Numbered from the stretch's first letter, positions 1 to 8,762 are shown. The stretch: 64,000 nt of DNA from CAVRXQ01 sp963725215 (GCA_963725215.1 CAVRXQ010000007.1:248001-312000); one strand, 5' to 3'. The notes: generated from the sequence alone by a model not told the origin. Numbers and translations: made by a program.

Positions 1-241
1 GTCGACATGCGCGGCTCACGACTTGGTCCGCTAAATGGGGCCAAGCCCACGTTGTACCCCCAATAAGTGTGGATTGGAACCGACTTGAGGGATGGCTCCA
101 GAGGACCGATGAGTTGCGCCGCCTCATCGAAAGCCCGGCTCAAGGCCATGAAAGTCCCAGTCCAAGGCGAGACAAGGATCTCAGCCCCGGTCCCAACCTT
201 GATTGGAAACCAGTTGCGAGCCGCGAAACAACACGACGGTC
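1..241. other. Left edge, no supported gene
   Basis: No open frame here has a recognisable domain. The stretch belongs to the accessory island that continues to the right. The short sequence gtacccccaa at 54-63 matches ten bases of the tRNA-Glu 3' end at 8615-8624, but this is too short to call an attachment site. Confidence 0.4.
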
Positions 242-733
242 ATGACGAGAGCTACCAGTGACTACTCATCGCTACACCACCTCACCCCTGCCCAAGTGGT
301 TGCGGTTACCGCACTCGCGACTGGCGCGACGCATCGGCAGGCGGCTGATGCTGCTGGCGTCCACCGGATTACGGTCACCCGATGGACGTCGCATCACCCC
401 GAGTTCATTGCAGAACTGAACCGGCTGCGGGCAGACGCCATAGCCGAGACATCGACTCAGATCGCGGAGCTGACCCGCCGGGCGCTCGAAGTCGTGACGG
501 AAGCTGTAGACGGCGGGGACTCTGACGCTGCCTTTCGATGGCTCAAGCTCGTCCCCTTTGCAGGCGTGACCGAACCTCTGCCTGGACCCATGGAATCGAC
601 CGCGGTTGTGGAGATGGTTCGTCAAGCGATGCCATCTGAACTCTTGGAGATGCTGAAGCGTCCCGACGAGCGATCGACCCAAGAGGCCGAGAAGCTGATC
701 GCGGATCGGTTGGGGCCTGGGACCGACATCTGA
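242..733 (+). CDS. Small helix-turn-helix protein, phage terminase small-subunit-like
   Basis: This 163-residue soluble protein has an N-terminal helix-turn-helix at about residues 15-50 (a TGATHRQAADAAGVHRITV core), followed by an Ala/Glu-rich helical segment. That layout resembles phage terminase small subunits and the DNA-binding part of transposition or resolvase accessory proteins. The start was placed at the ATG at 242 because the frame upstream of it has no HTH-like content. It lies alone at the left of the island, 138 bases before the restriction-modification operon. No terminase large subunit or other phage structural gene is present, so it may be a regulator or a phage remnant. The function is inferred from the HTH only. 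Confidence 0.55.
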   Translation: MTRATSDYSSLHHLTPAQVVAVTALATGATHRQAADAAGVHRITVTRWTSHHPEFIAELNRLRADAIAETSTQIAELTRRALEVVTEAVDGGDSDAAFRWLKLVPFAGVTEPLPGPMESTAVVEMVRQAMPSELLEMLKRPDERSTQEAEKLIADRLGPGTDI

Positions 734-871
734 GGGGTAGCGCGGAGAGATGCTCCGTTCTGGCCGGTTGATAATCGGTCGATTACACCCCCCGGCTACA
801 GCCCGGACGTAGCGTCTGTCGAGCGGCCGTCGCGGTCGAGTCGCACGAGAGAGAGCGGGTGACCTCGCGGA

Positions 872-2731
872 ATGAATAATGAGCCGACGAACGTCGTCCA
901 GCTCGTTCCAGCAGGGAAAATCCGCTGTTACATCACCGGAAAGCTCCGACCCGACAAGCCCGAAGAACACGTTCGGCAGAGATGGGCGCGAAGCCTGGTC
1001 GAAGAGTACGGCTACGACCCCGCGGATATCGAGGTGGAGTTTCGCATCAAGATCGGTTCGGCCCGAGGCGGCATCGACCTAGCCGTCTTTCATCCGGGCG
1101 ATGCACACAAACAGGAAAACGTGTACATCGCAATAGAGGCAAAGCGACCGGAAGTAAAGCCGACCGACCGCGCTGAAGGCGTCGGACAGCTGAAGAGCTA
1201 CATGTCAGCGTGCTCTCGGTGCCGCCACGGTATTTGGGTCGCCTCGGAGAAGATGGCCTTCCGCCGTCTCGAAGACGGGACTATCGAAGACGACATCGAT
1301 ATCCCTCGATTCGGATACGACGAACCTGTCGTACCTCAGTTCGGAGATTTGGTCCCAGCTCTCGATCTGAAGGCGACGTTGCATCGTTGCCACAACTACG
1401 TCTACGCGAACCAGGGGCTCCAAAAGGCGGAGGCGTTTCACGAGCTGGTGAAGTTGATCTTTGCGAAAGTGTACGACGAGACGGAGAGTTCGGGCCCACT
1501 TCGGTTCTACGTTCGCGCTGAAGAACGGCGCTCTACAGCGGGACAGCGGCGTCTAGCCGAAGAGCGAATCGGCCCGTTGTTTGATGCAGTGAAGCATCGT
1601 TACCCATACATCTTTCCGTCCGAAGACAAGATTGACCTAAACGGGAAAGTGCTCGCGTACATCGTCGCGGAGCTTCAGCGGTACTCGCTGCTCGGCACCC
1701 AGACCGACGTTAAGGGTGCCGCTTACGAGGAATTGGTTGGCGCGAATCTTCGGGGAGATCGGGGGGAGTATTTCACCCCACGGAACGTCTGCGATATGAC
1801 GATCCGGATGGTGTTCGCGTTATTCGCGCGACGGAACATGACCAGCATCCGCATCCTCGACACGTGTTGCGGAACAGGCGGGTTCTTGGTGTCTGCCATA
1901 AATAATCTTCGGCTGTTTCTGTTCCAGCGCGAGGAGAACAAGGGAGGAAGCCCGGAGGCCATCGAGGCGCGCGTACACGATGGACTACGCGAACTGGCGA
2001 CACGCAATATCTTCGGCATAGACATCAATCCGTTCTTGGTTCAGACGTGCCAGATGAATCTCGTCATGCATGGCGACGGATCTGCGCACGTCTATCAAGC
2101 GGACTCACTCGCACTACCTGGTGAATGGGCTGACCACGAGGCCGCAGCGAACGCAGGTCATGGCACGTTCGATGTAGTCGTGACGAATCCACCGTTCGGC
2201 AGTGAGGCCATAGTTGACGATCCTCACATTCTTGAGCACTACGAATTGGCGAGAGCTGGAAGTCGAGAGGTCCGTGGCACCATGCCGCCAGAACAGCTGT
2301 TCGTTGAAGCGGCGTGGAAGTTCCTCAAGCCGGGCGGCATCTTGGCGATCGTGCTGCCCGACAGTATCTTGAACAACCCGAGTCTTGAGTTCATTCGTCG
2401 GTGGTTACTAAATCGAACGCGAGTTATCGCGTCCATTGACTTGCCGAAAGAGACGTTCGCCGACAGTGGAGGCGTTCCAAACCCGAGCGTTCTCATGGTT
2501 CAGCGGCTGACGCGCGACGAGATGAAACTAGCTGAGGCCAACGCTATCGATCCGAATCAAATATTCATGGCGATACCTAAGACCGCTGGCCGTGACAAGC
2601 GCGGGAATCCCATCTATTACCGGACTCCAGAGGGGCTCGAAGTCTTGGATGAGAACCTAGAACCAACGATTGATGACGACCTCCCACTCGTCGCAAATGA
2701 GTTTGTCGAATGGGCTAAAGGTTCGGTTTGA
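872..2731 (+). CDS. BcgI-like restriction-modification subunit: nuclease fused to N6-adenine methyltransferase
   Basis: A 619-residue protein that likely both cuts and methylates DNA. The N-terminal ~180 residues look like the HsdR_N nuclease fold, with a PD-(D/E)xK-like set Asp69, Glu89 and Lys91 (EAK). A helical HsdM-type region follows, then an amino-methyltransferase domain with SAM-binding motif I (CCGTGGF) at about 332-338 and catalytic NPPF at 439-442. No HsdR helicase subunit is nearby. A nuclease-methyltransferase chain beside a separate specificity subunit is the architecture of BcgI-type (type IIB) systems, and BcgI's catalytic subunit has a similar length. The stop overlaps the next gene by four bases (TTGA). 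The alternative is a type I HsdM with a degenerate nuclease remnant. Cleavage activity is inferred. Confidence 0.8.
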   Translation: MNNEPTNVVQLVPAGKIRCYITGKLRPDKPEEHVRQRWARSLVEEYGYDPADIEVEFRIKIGSARGGIDLAVFHPGDAHKQENVYIAIEAKRPEVKPTDRAEGVGQLKSYMSACSRCRHGIWVASEKMAFRRLEDGTIEDDIDIPRFGYDEPVVPQFGDLVPALDLKATLHRCHNYVYANQGLQKAEAFHELVKLIFAKVYDETESSGPLRFYVRAEERRSTAGQRRLAEERIGPLFDAVKHRYPYIFPSEDKIDLNGKVLAYIVAELQRYSLLGTQTDVKGAAYEELVGANLRGDRGEYFTPRNVCDMTIRMVFALFARRNMTSIRILDTCCGTGGFLVSAINNLRLFLFQREENKGGSPEAIEARVHDGLRELATRNIFGIDINPFLVQTCQMNLVMHGDGSAHVYQADSLALPGEWADHEAAANAGHGTFDVVVTNPPFGSEAIVDDPHILEHYELARAGSREVRGTMPPEQLFVEAAWKFLKPGGILAIVLPDSILNNPSLEFIRRWLLNRTRVIASIDLPKETFADSGGVPNPSVLMVQRLTRDEMKLAEANAIDPNQIFMAIPKTAGRDKRGNPIYYRTPEGLEVLDENLEPTIDDDLPLVANEFVEWAKGSV

Positions 2732-4221
2732 GTCCCGCGGAACTAGCCGTACGGTCCGCGCAGGGCGGAAATTCTTTCCGTGTGAGTTCGGACGTAGTTA
2801 CCAAAACCGAAGGTCTTCGGTTCGACGCCAGCTTCTACAATCCGAAATTACTCTCAGCGTTTGACGCGCTCGAAAAAAGCGGTATGACGCTTGTGAACGT
2901 CGCGGATGTTGTTGACCGAGTGTTCATGCCGAATCGCTTCAAGCGCAACTATGTCGAGCGGGCATATGGCCTTCCCTTCCTCCAGGGGAGTCACATCGTC
3001 CAGTACGACCCCGACGACATCAAGTACCTGTCCCTAGCAACACACGCGCTTGAACCCGTGGTCATTCGGGAGGGATGGATTCTGCTCACCCGTTCGGGTA
3101 CCGCCGGGCGCGTGGCGATAGTCCCAGGTCAATGGGACGGCTGGGCGGCATCCGAACACATATTCCGCCTCGTTCCAGGTTCCGACCCTGATTGTCCGAC
3201 CGGTTACCTCGCGACTTTTCTGGCGTCTTCGCTAGGCCGCGTTCAACTCGTTGCCCAGATATATGGAGCCGTGGTGGATGAGTTGACGGAAGAGCAGGTC
3301 CGCCGAATACGCGTTCCGCTTCCGACCAATCCCAGGCAGCGCGAGGCCGTTCAAGAAATAGACGCTCTTGCGATGCAAGGGGTCGCCGAGCGTTCCGGGA
3401 GCGTCGGGCTGCATCGCGAGGCAGCTTCGAAGATGAACTCCTTGCTCGAGGTGTCGGGAGAGGCTTATAGGACTCCTCGGTCGTTCAGCGTCAACTCGGA
3501 ACGAATCGCGGTGACGCCCAAAATTCGGCTCGATGCGGGTTACTTCGAAGAAAGAGCGGACGAAGCTCTTAACACGCTTGAAGCGACCGGCATGGAGATC
3601 TCAACAGTTGGCGAGCTTGCCGAACGGGTTTTCCTGCCGAACAGGTTCAAGCGGTATTACGTCGACAGCGAGCATGGTGTGCCTTTTCTCAGAGGGGCGA
3701 ACGTCGTTGAGTTCCGACCCGATGATGTCATGTACCTGTCGAACTCGGTTCATCAAAATCTGGACGCATTGACTATCCACGAAGGCTGGATTCTGATCAC
3801 GCGATCTGGGACCGTCGGACGTGTAGCGGTCGTCTCGGCTGAGTGGGAGGGATGGACCGCGACCGAGGACGCGATCAGGATCGTCAGCTCAAGTCGTTGT
3901 GACTCGCACTATCTCGGCACATTTCTCGCGTCGCCGCTCGGCAAGATCCAACTTACCCGCCAGGTGTTCGGGGCCGTCGTCGATCACCTCACCGAAGATC
4001 ACGTTCGCAGCGTCAAAGTTCCTCTGCCGAAAACGAATTTGGAACGCGAACGAGTTGGGTTGGTCACCCGCCTCGCGGTCGAGGCGGCACATCTTCGTGC
4101 GCACGCGGTTCGAGTGTTTGATCGCGCCGAAAAGGAACTGTCGCAGTTGGTAGGAGTTGCTACACCCCGAAGCGGGCGGCAGCCCGAGGGCGACTCGAAC
4201 GCTGCCGGACGAAGTCGATGA
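2728..4221 (+). CDS. Restriction-modification specificity subunit (HsdS/BcgB-like) with two similar target-recognition domains
   Basis: A 497-residue DNA-recognition subunit for the upstream nuclease-methyltransferase. It starts with TTG inside the overlap TTGA, so translation is probably coupled. The chain has two halves about 236 residues apart. Each carries NRFKR (residues 69-73 and 305-309), then G-PFL-G, PDD--YLS, EGWIL-TRSGT-GRVA and GAVVD-LTE segments, and ends in a helical spacer. These are the features of HsdS target-recognition domains that read 'proceed or pause' DNA contacts. In most HsdS proteins the two domains differ; here they are visibly similar, which suggests a recognition site with two identical or near-identical half sites in inverted orientation. 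The last ~25 residues look disordered. The specificity itself cannot be read from sequence. Confidence 0.82.
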   Translation: MSPAELAVRSAQGGNSFRVSSDVVTKTEGLRFDASFYNPKLLSAFDALEKSGMTLVNVADVVDRVFMPNRFKRNYVERAYGLPFLQGSHIVQYDPDDIKYLSLATHALEPVVIREGWILLTRSGTAGRVAIVPGQWDGWAASEHIFRLVPGSDPDCPTGYLATFLASSLGRVQLVAQIYGAVVDELTEEQVRRIRVPLPTNPRQREAVQEIDALAMQGVAERSGSVGLHREAASKMNSLLEVSGEAYRTPRSFSVNSERIAVTPKIRLDAGYFEERADEALNTLEATGMEISTVGELAERVFLPNRFKRYYVDSEHGVPFLRGANVVEFRPDDVMYLSNSVHQNLDALTIHEGWILITRSGTVGRVAVVSAEWEGWTATEDAIRIVSSSRCDSHYLGTFLASPLGKIQLTRQVFGAVVDHLTEDHVRSVKVPLPKTNLERERVGLVTRLAVEAAHLRAHAVRVFDRAEKELSQLVGVATPRSGRQPEGDSNAAGRSR

Positions 4222-4392
4222 GTGTCTTTAGGTCGCCGGGCGGTCTACACCGAGGCGGAAAGGTAATCCGGACCGCCGGGGTCTCGATCGAAGGGCGCTG
4301 GGACGGGAGCCCGGACCGACGCTGTCCCGGCTCGCATAAGACGGCCCTTTCCAGGCGGGGTCAGGGTCGGGATACGCGAGCCGTAGATACGA

Positions 4393-5640
4393 TTGCAATG
4401 TGCCCCTCGGACGCCTCCCGCGTGGTTCGTGCTGAGCCTCCCTCCCGGTAAGCAGGGTGTTCTGCCCAGCCAGCTCCTGCGCGAAGCGATCTCAGATCGG
4501 GTCATCCATGGCGGCGAGTACGACGTCCCAATTTCGAACGTCCAGCCCGCGAGCCTTGACCTGACGCTCGATGACATCGCATATCGAATTCGTTGCAGCT
4601 TCTTGGCCGGTAGGGACACGGTCGAGCGGCGCGTCAAGGATTACATCATTGATGTCGTGCGGCTCGATCGAGAGGGCGTTGTCCTAGAGACAAACCGCCC
4701 GTATCTGATCCCGCTACGAGAGCGTCTTGCCCTGCCGCCCGGCCTAAGCGGCAAGGCAAACCCCAAAAGTTCGATTGGGCGGCTCGACGTATTCACGCGA
4801 GTCATAACGGACCACAGTTATCGGTTCGACGAGATCGAGAGTGGTTACGAGGGTCGGCTCTACCTCGAAGTAGTTCCGCTGTCGTTCCCAATCCGGGTCA
4901 AGGAGGGGTTGTCTCTGAACCAGTTGAGACTCGTCGTTGGCCGACCGGAAATGCCAGACGACGAGGTCCGCGAATTCCACCAGGCAGAGCCCCTTCTATA
5001 CCGTGACGGCCGGGCAGTCCCCGTGGATCAGCTCGCGTTGTCGAATGGTCTGTTGTTGGGTCTCGATTTACGCGGGGGCCGTTCGGGGTACGTCGGGTAT
5101 CGGTCACGCGAACACGCGCCTCTCGTGGATCTAACGAAGGGCGAGAGGGCTGACCCCGGCCTCTTCTGGCAGCCAGTCCAACGCGAGCAGCATGACCGCA
5201 TCGTGCTCACCGAGAGCAAGTTCTACCTGCTGATGTCAAATGAAGCGGTATCGATCCCTCCGATGCTCGCGTCGGAGATGACCGCGTATGACCCAACGGG
5301 AGGCGAGCTGAGGACGCACTACGCGGGGTTCTTTGATCCCGGGTTTGGGTATGACGCAACCGGCAGCTTCAGAGGCTCGCGTGCCGCGCTGGAGGTGCGA
5401 GCGCACGAAGTCCCGTTCATGATCGAGCATGGGCAACACGTCTGCAAGCTGACGTTTGAGCGAATGCTTCAGCGTCCGGACTCGCTTTACGGGGAGTCAA
5501 TCGGGTCGTCGTACCAAGAGCAGTCCGACACTCTCAGCAAGTACTTTGCACGTCTAGAAAGCCAGCAGACCCCACCTCCAAACTCAGCGCCCACAGCGGT
5601 GGACGAAAATCAGCTTGTGTTGCCTATTGGCCTGCTTTGA
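4393..5640 (+). CDS. dcd: Long two-domain 2'-deoxycytidine 5'-triphosphate deaminase
   Basis: Predicted to deaminate dCTP to dUTP. At about 400 residues it is twice the usual Dcd/dUTPase length. Both halves show the trimeric dUTPase/Dcd fold signature: the first has GKANPKSSIGRLDVFT followed by a conserved GYEGRLYLEV strand, and the second has YAGFFDPGFGY followed by ALEVRAHEVPF and a QHVCKL strand. This matches the long Dcd family known from alphaproteobacteria. Dcd enzymes deplete dCTP and are known anti-phage genes in several bacteria, and this copy sits between a restriction system and an integrase, so a defence role is likely. The start is uncertain: TTG at 4393 or GTG at 4429. The stop overlaps the next small frame as TTGA. 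Confidence 0.8.
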   Translation: MQCAPRTPPAWFVLSLPPGKQGVLPSQLLREAISDRVIHGGEYDVPISNVQPASLDLTLDDIAYRIRCSFLAGRDTVERRVKDYIIDVVRLDREGVVLETNRPYLIPLRERLALPPGLSGKANPKSSIGRLDVFTRVITDHSYRFDEIESGYEGRLYLEVVPLSFPIRVKEGLSLNQLRLVVGRPEMPDDEVREFHQAEPLLYRDGRAVPVDQLALSNGLLLGLDLRGGRSGYVGYRSREHAPLVDLTKGERADPGLFWQPVQREQHDRIVLTESKFYLLMSNEAVSIPPMLASEMTAYDPTGGELRTHYAGFFDPGFGYDATGSFRGSRAALEVRAHEVPFMIEHGQHVCKLTFERMLQRPDSLYGESIGSSYQEQSDTLSKYFARLESQQTPPPNSAPTAVDENQLVLPIGLL

Positions 5641-5822
5641 CGTCTGGTGGTGTGACTGAGGGAGACGGTCCTCCGCAGCCGGACCAATGCCAAACGAAAG
5701 ACGATCTCAACCGGGTCCATCACAACCGAGCCGACGACATCTGGTACGAGTGCAGATATGACGACTCCCTCGGGCGGTTCACCTGGGTGATCCTTCCTCC
5801 GGGTGACCTCGCTCACCCCTAA
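5637..5822 (+). CDS. Small protein coupled to dCTP deaminase
   Basis: A 61-residue open frame starting with TTG inside the dcd stop (TTGA), the same coupling seen between the restriction genes upstream. The sequence is acidic, without a membrane segment, and ends in a compact part rich in aromatic residues (DDIWYECRYDD, FTWVILPPG). I do not recognise a family. Its position suggests a partner or regulator of the deaminase. The alternatives are a GTG start at 5652, or that it is not a gene. Confidence 0.45.
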   Translation: MTSGGVTEGDGPPQPDQCQTKDDLNRVHHNRADDIWYECRYDDSLGRFTWVILPPGDLAHP

Positions 5823-5960
5823 TTCCCCAGTGGCGGTATCAACAAACCTTTCGAATTGAAGTTCGCGTTGCTCTCGCCGTGTCTCATCGGGGCCATCGGC
5901 GCTCTGCGAACCGCGCCTCTGATGCGCAAAGTAAACCATACGGTGCCGTTCAATCCTTGA

Positions 5961-5974
5961 TACCGTTTCGGTGA
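5961..5974 (+). promoter_or_regulatory. Putative leaderless promoter of the MerR-type gene
   Basis: A -10-like TACCGT at 5961-5966 lies seven bases before the ATG at 5974, and no Shine-Dalgarno is present. This is the same layout as at 23786, 27715 and 57957. Confidence 0.35.
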
Positions 5975-6760
5975 TGGGAGAGGATCGAAGCTTCTCGCCG
6001 CGAGATGTCCAGGACACGGCGGGGCTGTCGCCTCGGCAGATGAACGATTGGGCACGCGCGTGGGGCGCTGCCCCACGATCGGAAAAATGGGACTGGCTGG
6101 AGGCGCTACTCAGCCTCCGAAGTGTTCACGATTGCGATTTGCTCCCAACTCAAGAGCAGATTCGGTTTCTCGGTGGAAAGCCTGAGATGGGTTCAGGCGA
6201 TGATGGGCGGCTTGTCCGGCTTTCTCTTCTTGGATCGCGCCATCGAAATCATGTGCACAACGGGGCTCGCCGCGTGGTTCATGACAGATTGCCATTCCAC
6301 GATTGTTCTGGGATCAGAAATCGACTTCGCCGATTCCTGGCGGAAGGGTGAGTACGGGGTGCGCGGGCCAGCGGGTACTGAAGCTTTCGCCTTCCTCTAT
6401 CTCAACCGGCTTATCAATCTGATGCACGAGGTAAAGGGGCTACCGGTACCCGGGCCTGACGAAGAGCGTCACCCATGGTTCCGGTTCGAACCTCACCAGA
6501 GCGAAGTAGGTCTCCTCGAAATGATTCGCAGTGGCAATTACAGCCGCATTGAAGTGACAGCCCGTGATGGAACCATCGATCGGATAAAGACAACCGCGAA
6601 TCTCGGGAACGTGGCTGATCAGATTGACAGCATCCTTCGCGAGCATAAATACCAGACGGTTTCAGTGGCGATGAAAGACGGCCGGGTTGTCAATGTGATC
6701 CAGGAAATCAGTCAAAAGCCGACAAGCGGTCACGCAGCCGCCAGGACCGAACGTGGTTAA
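5974..6760 (+). pseudogene. MerR-family regulator broken by a one-base frameshift
   Basis: Two overlapping frames together give one MerR-type regulator. The first frame encodes the first part of the winged helix-turn-helix (FSPRDVQDTAGLSPRQMNDWAR). Changing frame inside the cgcgcg run near 6055-6060 continues as RGALPHDRKNGTGWRRYSASEVF, with the RRYS wing typical of MerR proteins, then a helical region and an effector domain of about 150 residues ending at 6760. Read without the shift, the first frame ends at 6351 in meaningless sequence. The effector part contains no Cys cluster or known ligand motif. It may be a true pseudogene, a programmed frameshift, or a sequencing error of one base. 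Confidence 0.7.
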
Positions 6761-6867
6761 CCCCCGTCTGCTTCACCAGTGCTCGACGAGCCAGAGGATG
6801 CGCCCCAGCTTTTCAAGCACCCAGTTGGTCAAACTGATCCGGCCACGGGAAGCACCTGAGCCAGGAC

Positions 6868-7080
6868 GTGAGAGGGCGGCGTTGTTTCCGCGCTTGCGAG
6901 GTCCAGGTGCTCTCATCGGACAAAACACGGCAACTAGTAGGCCCCAGTTGTCCACTGAGCGATGAAGAGTTAGCTCTGTTGAGCGACCAGCTTTATATCA
7001 TCGCCAACACGGCACTCGACCTAATGGTGGCTAACCGCGATGAGCCACCTTCGCGTCCCGAGGTGGAACGACTCCAATGA
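6868..7080 (+). CDS. Small acidic hypothetical protein
   Basis: This frame ends 50 bases before the integrase. Its last ~45 residues (SDEELALLSDQLYIIANTALDLM and on) look like an amphipathic helical domain with coding character, while the first ~25 residues look like non-coding sequence, so the real start is probably a GTG near 6910. Small helical proteins next to integrases are often excision or regulatory factors, but no family is recognised. Confidence 0.35.
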   Translation: MRGRRCFRACEVQVLSSDKTRQLVGPSCPLSDEELALLSDQLYIIANTALDLMVANRDEPPSRPEVERLQ

Positions 7081-7129
7081 TTTGGGCCGACGCGAAAGCT
7101 CGCCATGCGTGCATGTTCGTGCGACAGCC

Positions 7130-8653
7130 ATGAGCACAGCAGTGATTTACCTTCGGGTTAGCACGCTTGAACAAGTTGGCAATTTCTCGCTGGACACTCA
7201 GGAGCGTGCTTGCGTGAATTATTGCGAGCGTGCAGGAATCGAGATTGATCGGATCTTTCGCGACGAAGGTGAATCCGCAAAAACTGCCAATCGGACCCAA
7301 CTCCAAGCGATGCTCAACTACTGCGCGCACGAGCGGCAACGCCGAGATATCAAGGCTGTCGTTACGTACCGTGTTGATCGTCTTGCGCGCAACGTTGGCG
7401 ATCACGCCATGATCAGAGCTTCTCTATTGAAAATCGGAATTCAGATTCGCTCGGCCACCGAGACCTTCGATGATTCACCCGCTGGAATGCTTTCTGAAAA
7501 CATGATGGCGGTCATTGCGCAGTTCGATAACGACGTTAGAGCGGCAAGGACAGTTGCTGGGATGAAAGAGGGACTTTCCAGAGGGCGATGGCAGTGGAAA
7601 GCTCCGATTGGTTATCTGAAGCGCGACCGCAACTCCCAGCAAAGCCTCGTGCCCGATCCTGTATTGGCACCATTGGTCAGGCTCGCCTTTGAGCGAAACG
7701 CGTCTCGCATGATGCCAAGGCACGAAGTACTCGAGGAGGTGACCCTCCTTGGTTTAGTGACGTGCCGCGGAAAACCGATGTCCCTCCAATCCTTCGGGTA
7801 CATGCTGCGAAATCCCCTCTACATGGGTCGAATCGTCAAGAAAGAGTGGGGAATCGATTGCGTAGGTGACTTCGAGCCGTTGGTCAGCGCGGAATTATTC
7901 GAGTCAGTGCAAGTGATCGCGCGGGGACGCGACGGGAATGGGGGATCTCGATGCCGGGATCACCCCGACTTCCCACTTCGCCGGATCATCAGATGCGGCA
8001 GGTGCGGGCGTCCGTTGACAGCGAGCTGGTCTCGGGGACGAAGCAGGCGCTATCCGTACTACCGCTGCCCAACGAAAGGTTGTCGTGCGGTGAGCGTCCG
8101 GAAAGAGCATCTTGAGAACGAATTCGTGGTACAGCTGGGAGCCCACTCGGTCGGGCCGGAGGTGTCTCGGTTGTTTTCGGCCGTAGTAGAGGATGCGTGG
8201 ACCGTCCGAACTAAGGAAACTCAATCGCAGCAAATGCGATTCGCATCGCGAATTAGCGACCTCGAAAGGAAGCAGGACAAGCTGGTGGACGCGTACCTCG
8301 ACGGGCGGGGCATCGACCAAAGCACCTATGAACAGCAATCGCGGCGATTCGATCTTGAGAAGAAAGACCTCCAATCTCAACTCGATCGCGCTCGCCTCCC
8401 GAAGATCGACCTAAACCAAACTGTCGCCTTCGCCGCGAGCCTCCTTCAAGACTTGCCAGGTTGTTGGAACCGCCTGAATTGGCAGCAAAAGCCGCATTTC
8501 GCGCGAGCTATCTACCCAAACGGGCTTACCTTCGAGAATGGGTCTATTGGAACCAGGCAAACTTCCTGGCTGCTAACTCAAATCTGTGCCGAAGCAAGTG
8601 GAGAGCTGGATTTGGTACCCCCAACGGGATTCGAACCCGTGTTTCCGCCTTGA
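7130..8653 (+). CDS. Large serine recombinase (site-specific integrase)
   Basis: A 507-residue recombinase that inserts or excises the island by serine-mediated strand exchange. The resolvase catalytic domain spans about residues 1-150, with nucleophile Ser11 in YLRVS and the YRVDRLAR arginine motif. It is followed by a recombinase domain, a zinc-ribbon-like segment with two CxxC pairs (CGRCGR and CPTKGC), and a coiled-coil region rich in Glu, Lys and Gln at about 365-430. The ATG at 7130 immediately precedes the conserved TAVIYLRVS strand. The final ~14 codons, ending VPPTGFEPVFPP, run into the antisense of tRNA-Glu, so the C-terminus is supplied by the insertion site. In the circular form the protein would end differently. 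This places the right attachment site at 8613 or just after. Confidence 0.9.
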   Translation: MSTAVIYLRVSTLEQVGNFSLDTQERACVNYCERAGIEIDRIFRDEGESAKTANRTQLQAMLNYCAHERQRRDIKAVVTYRVDRLARNVGDHAMIRASLLKIGIQIRSATETFDDSPAGMLSENMMAVIAQFDNDVRAARTVAGMKEGLSRGRWQWKAPIGYLKRDRNSQQSLVPDPVLAPLVRLAFERNASRMMPRHEVLEEVTLLGLVTCRGKPMSLQSFGYMLRNPLYMGRIVKKEWGIDCVGDFEPLVSAELFESVQVIARGRDGNGGSRCRDHPDFPLRRIIRCGRCGRPLTASWSRGRSRRYPYYRCPTKGCRAVSVRKEHLENEFVVQLGAHSVGPEVSRLFSAVVEDAWTVRTKETQSQQMRFASRISDLERKQDKLVDAYLDGRGIDQSTYEQQSRRFDLEKKDLQSQLDRARLPKIDLNQTVAFAASLLQDLPGCWNRLNWQQKPHFARAIYPNGLTFENGSIGTRQTSWLLTQICAEASGELDLVPPTGFEPVFPP

Positions 8654-8688
8654 AAGGGCGATGTCCTGGGCCACTGGACGATGGGGGC
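8613..8688 (-). tRNA. tRNA-Glu(UUC)
   Basis: On the minus strand the acceptor arm GCCCCCA pairs with TGGGGGT, the T-arm carries GGTTCGAATCC, and the anticodon loop CTTTCAA gives UUC. CCA is encoded at 8615-8613. The gene is the insertion site of the island on its 3' side, where the integrase reading frame enters it. Confidence 0.93.
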
Positions 8689-8762
8689 GGCGAGCAACTG
8701 CAGCGGAGACTACATATGAAACAAATTCGGGATTCGAGGCGAGTGACGCGTGGCGAGCGACG

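Larger units (their letters stand above)
1..8688. mobile_element. tRNA-Glu-associated integrative defence island (right part)
   Basis: The integrase lies against tRNA-Glu at the right border. The cargo is restriction-modification, dCTP deaminase, regulators and small unknown proteins. Genes right of 8688 are core. The left border is not seen and is probably outside the window. Confidence 0.7.

Noticed and set aside
54..63. gtacccccaa identical to the end of tRNA-Glu, possible left attachment site
   Set aside because: Ten bases only, without the neighbouring T-arm sequence; easily expected by chance, and the island probably extends beyond the window.
4218..4451. Open frame overlapping the stop of the specificity gene (ATGA)
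   Set aside because: The product is a low-complexity Arg/Gly-rich sequence without domain character, and it runs into dcd in another frame.
8611..8653. C-terminal VPPTGFEPVFPP of the integrase as a protein motif
   Set aside because: It is the translation of the antisense of tRNA-Glu and appears wherever a frame runs into that tRNA; not a domain.
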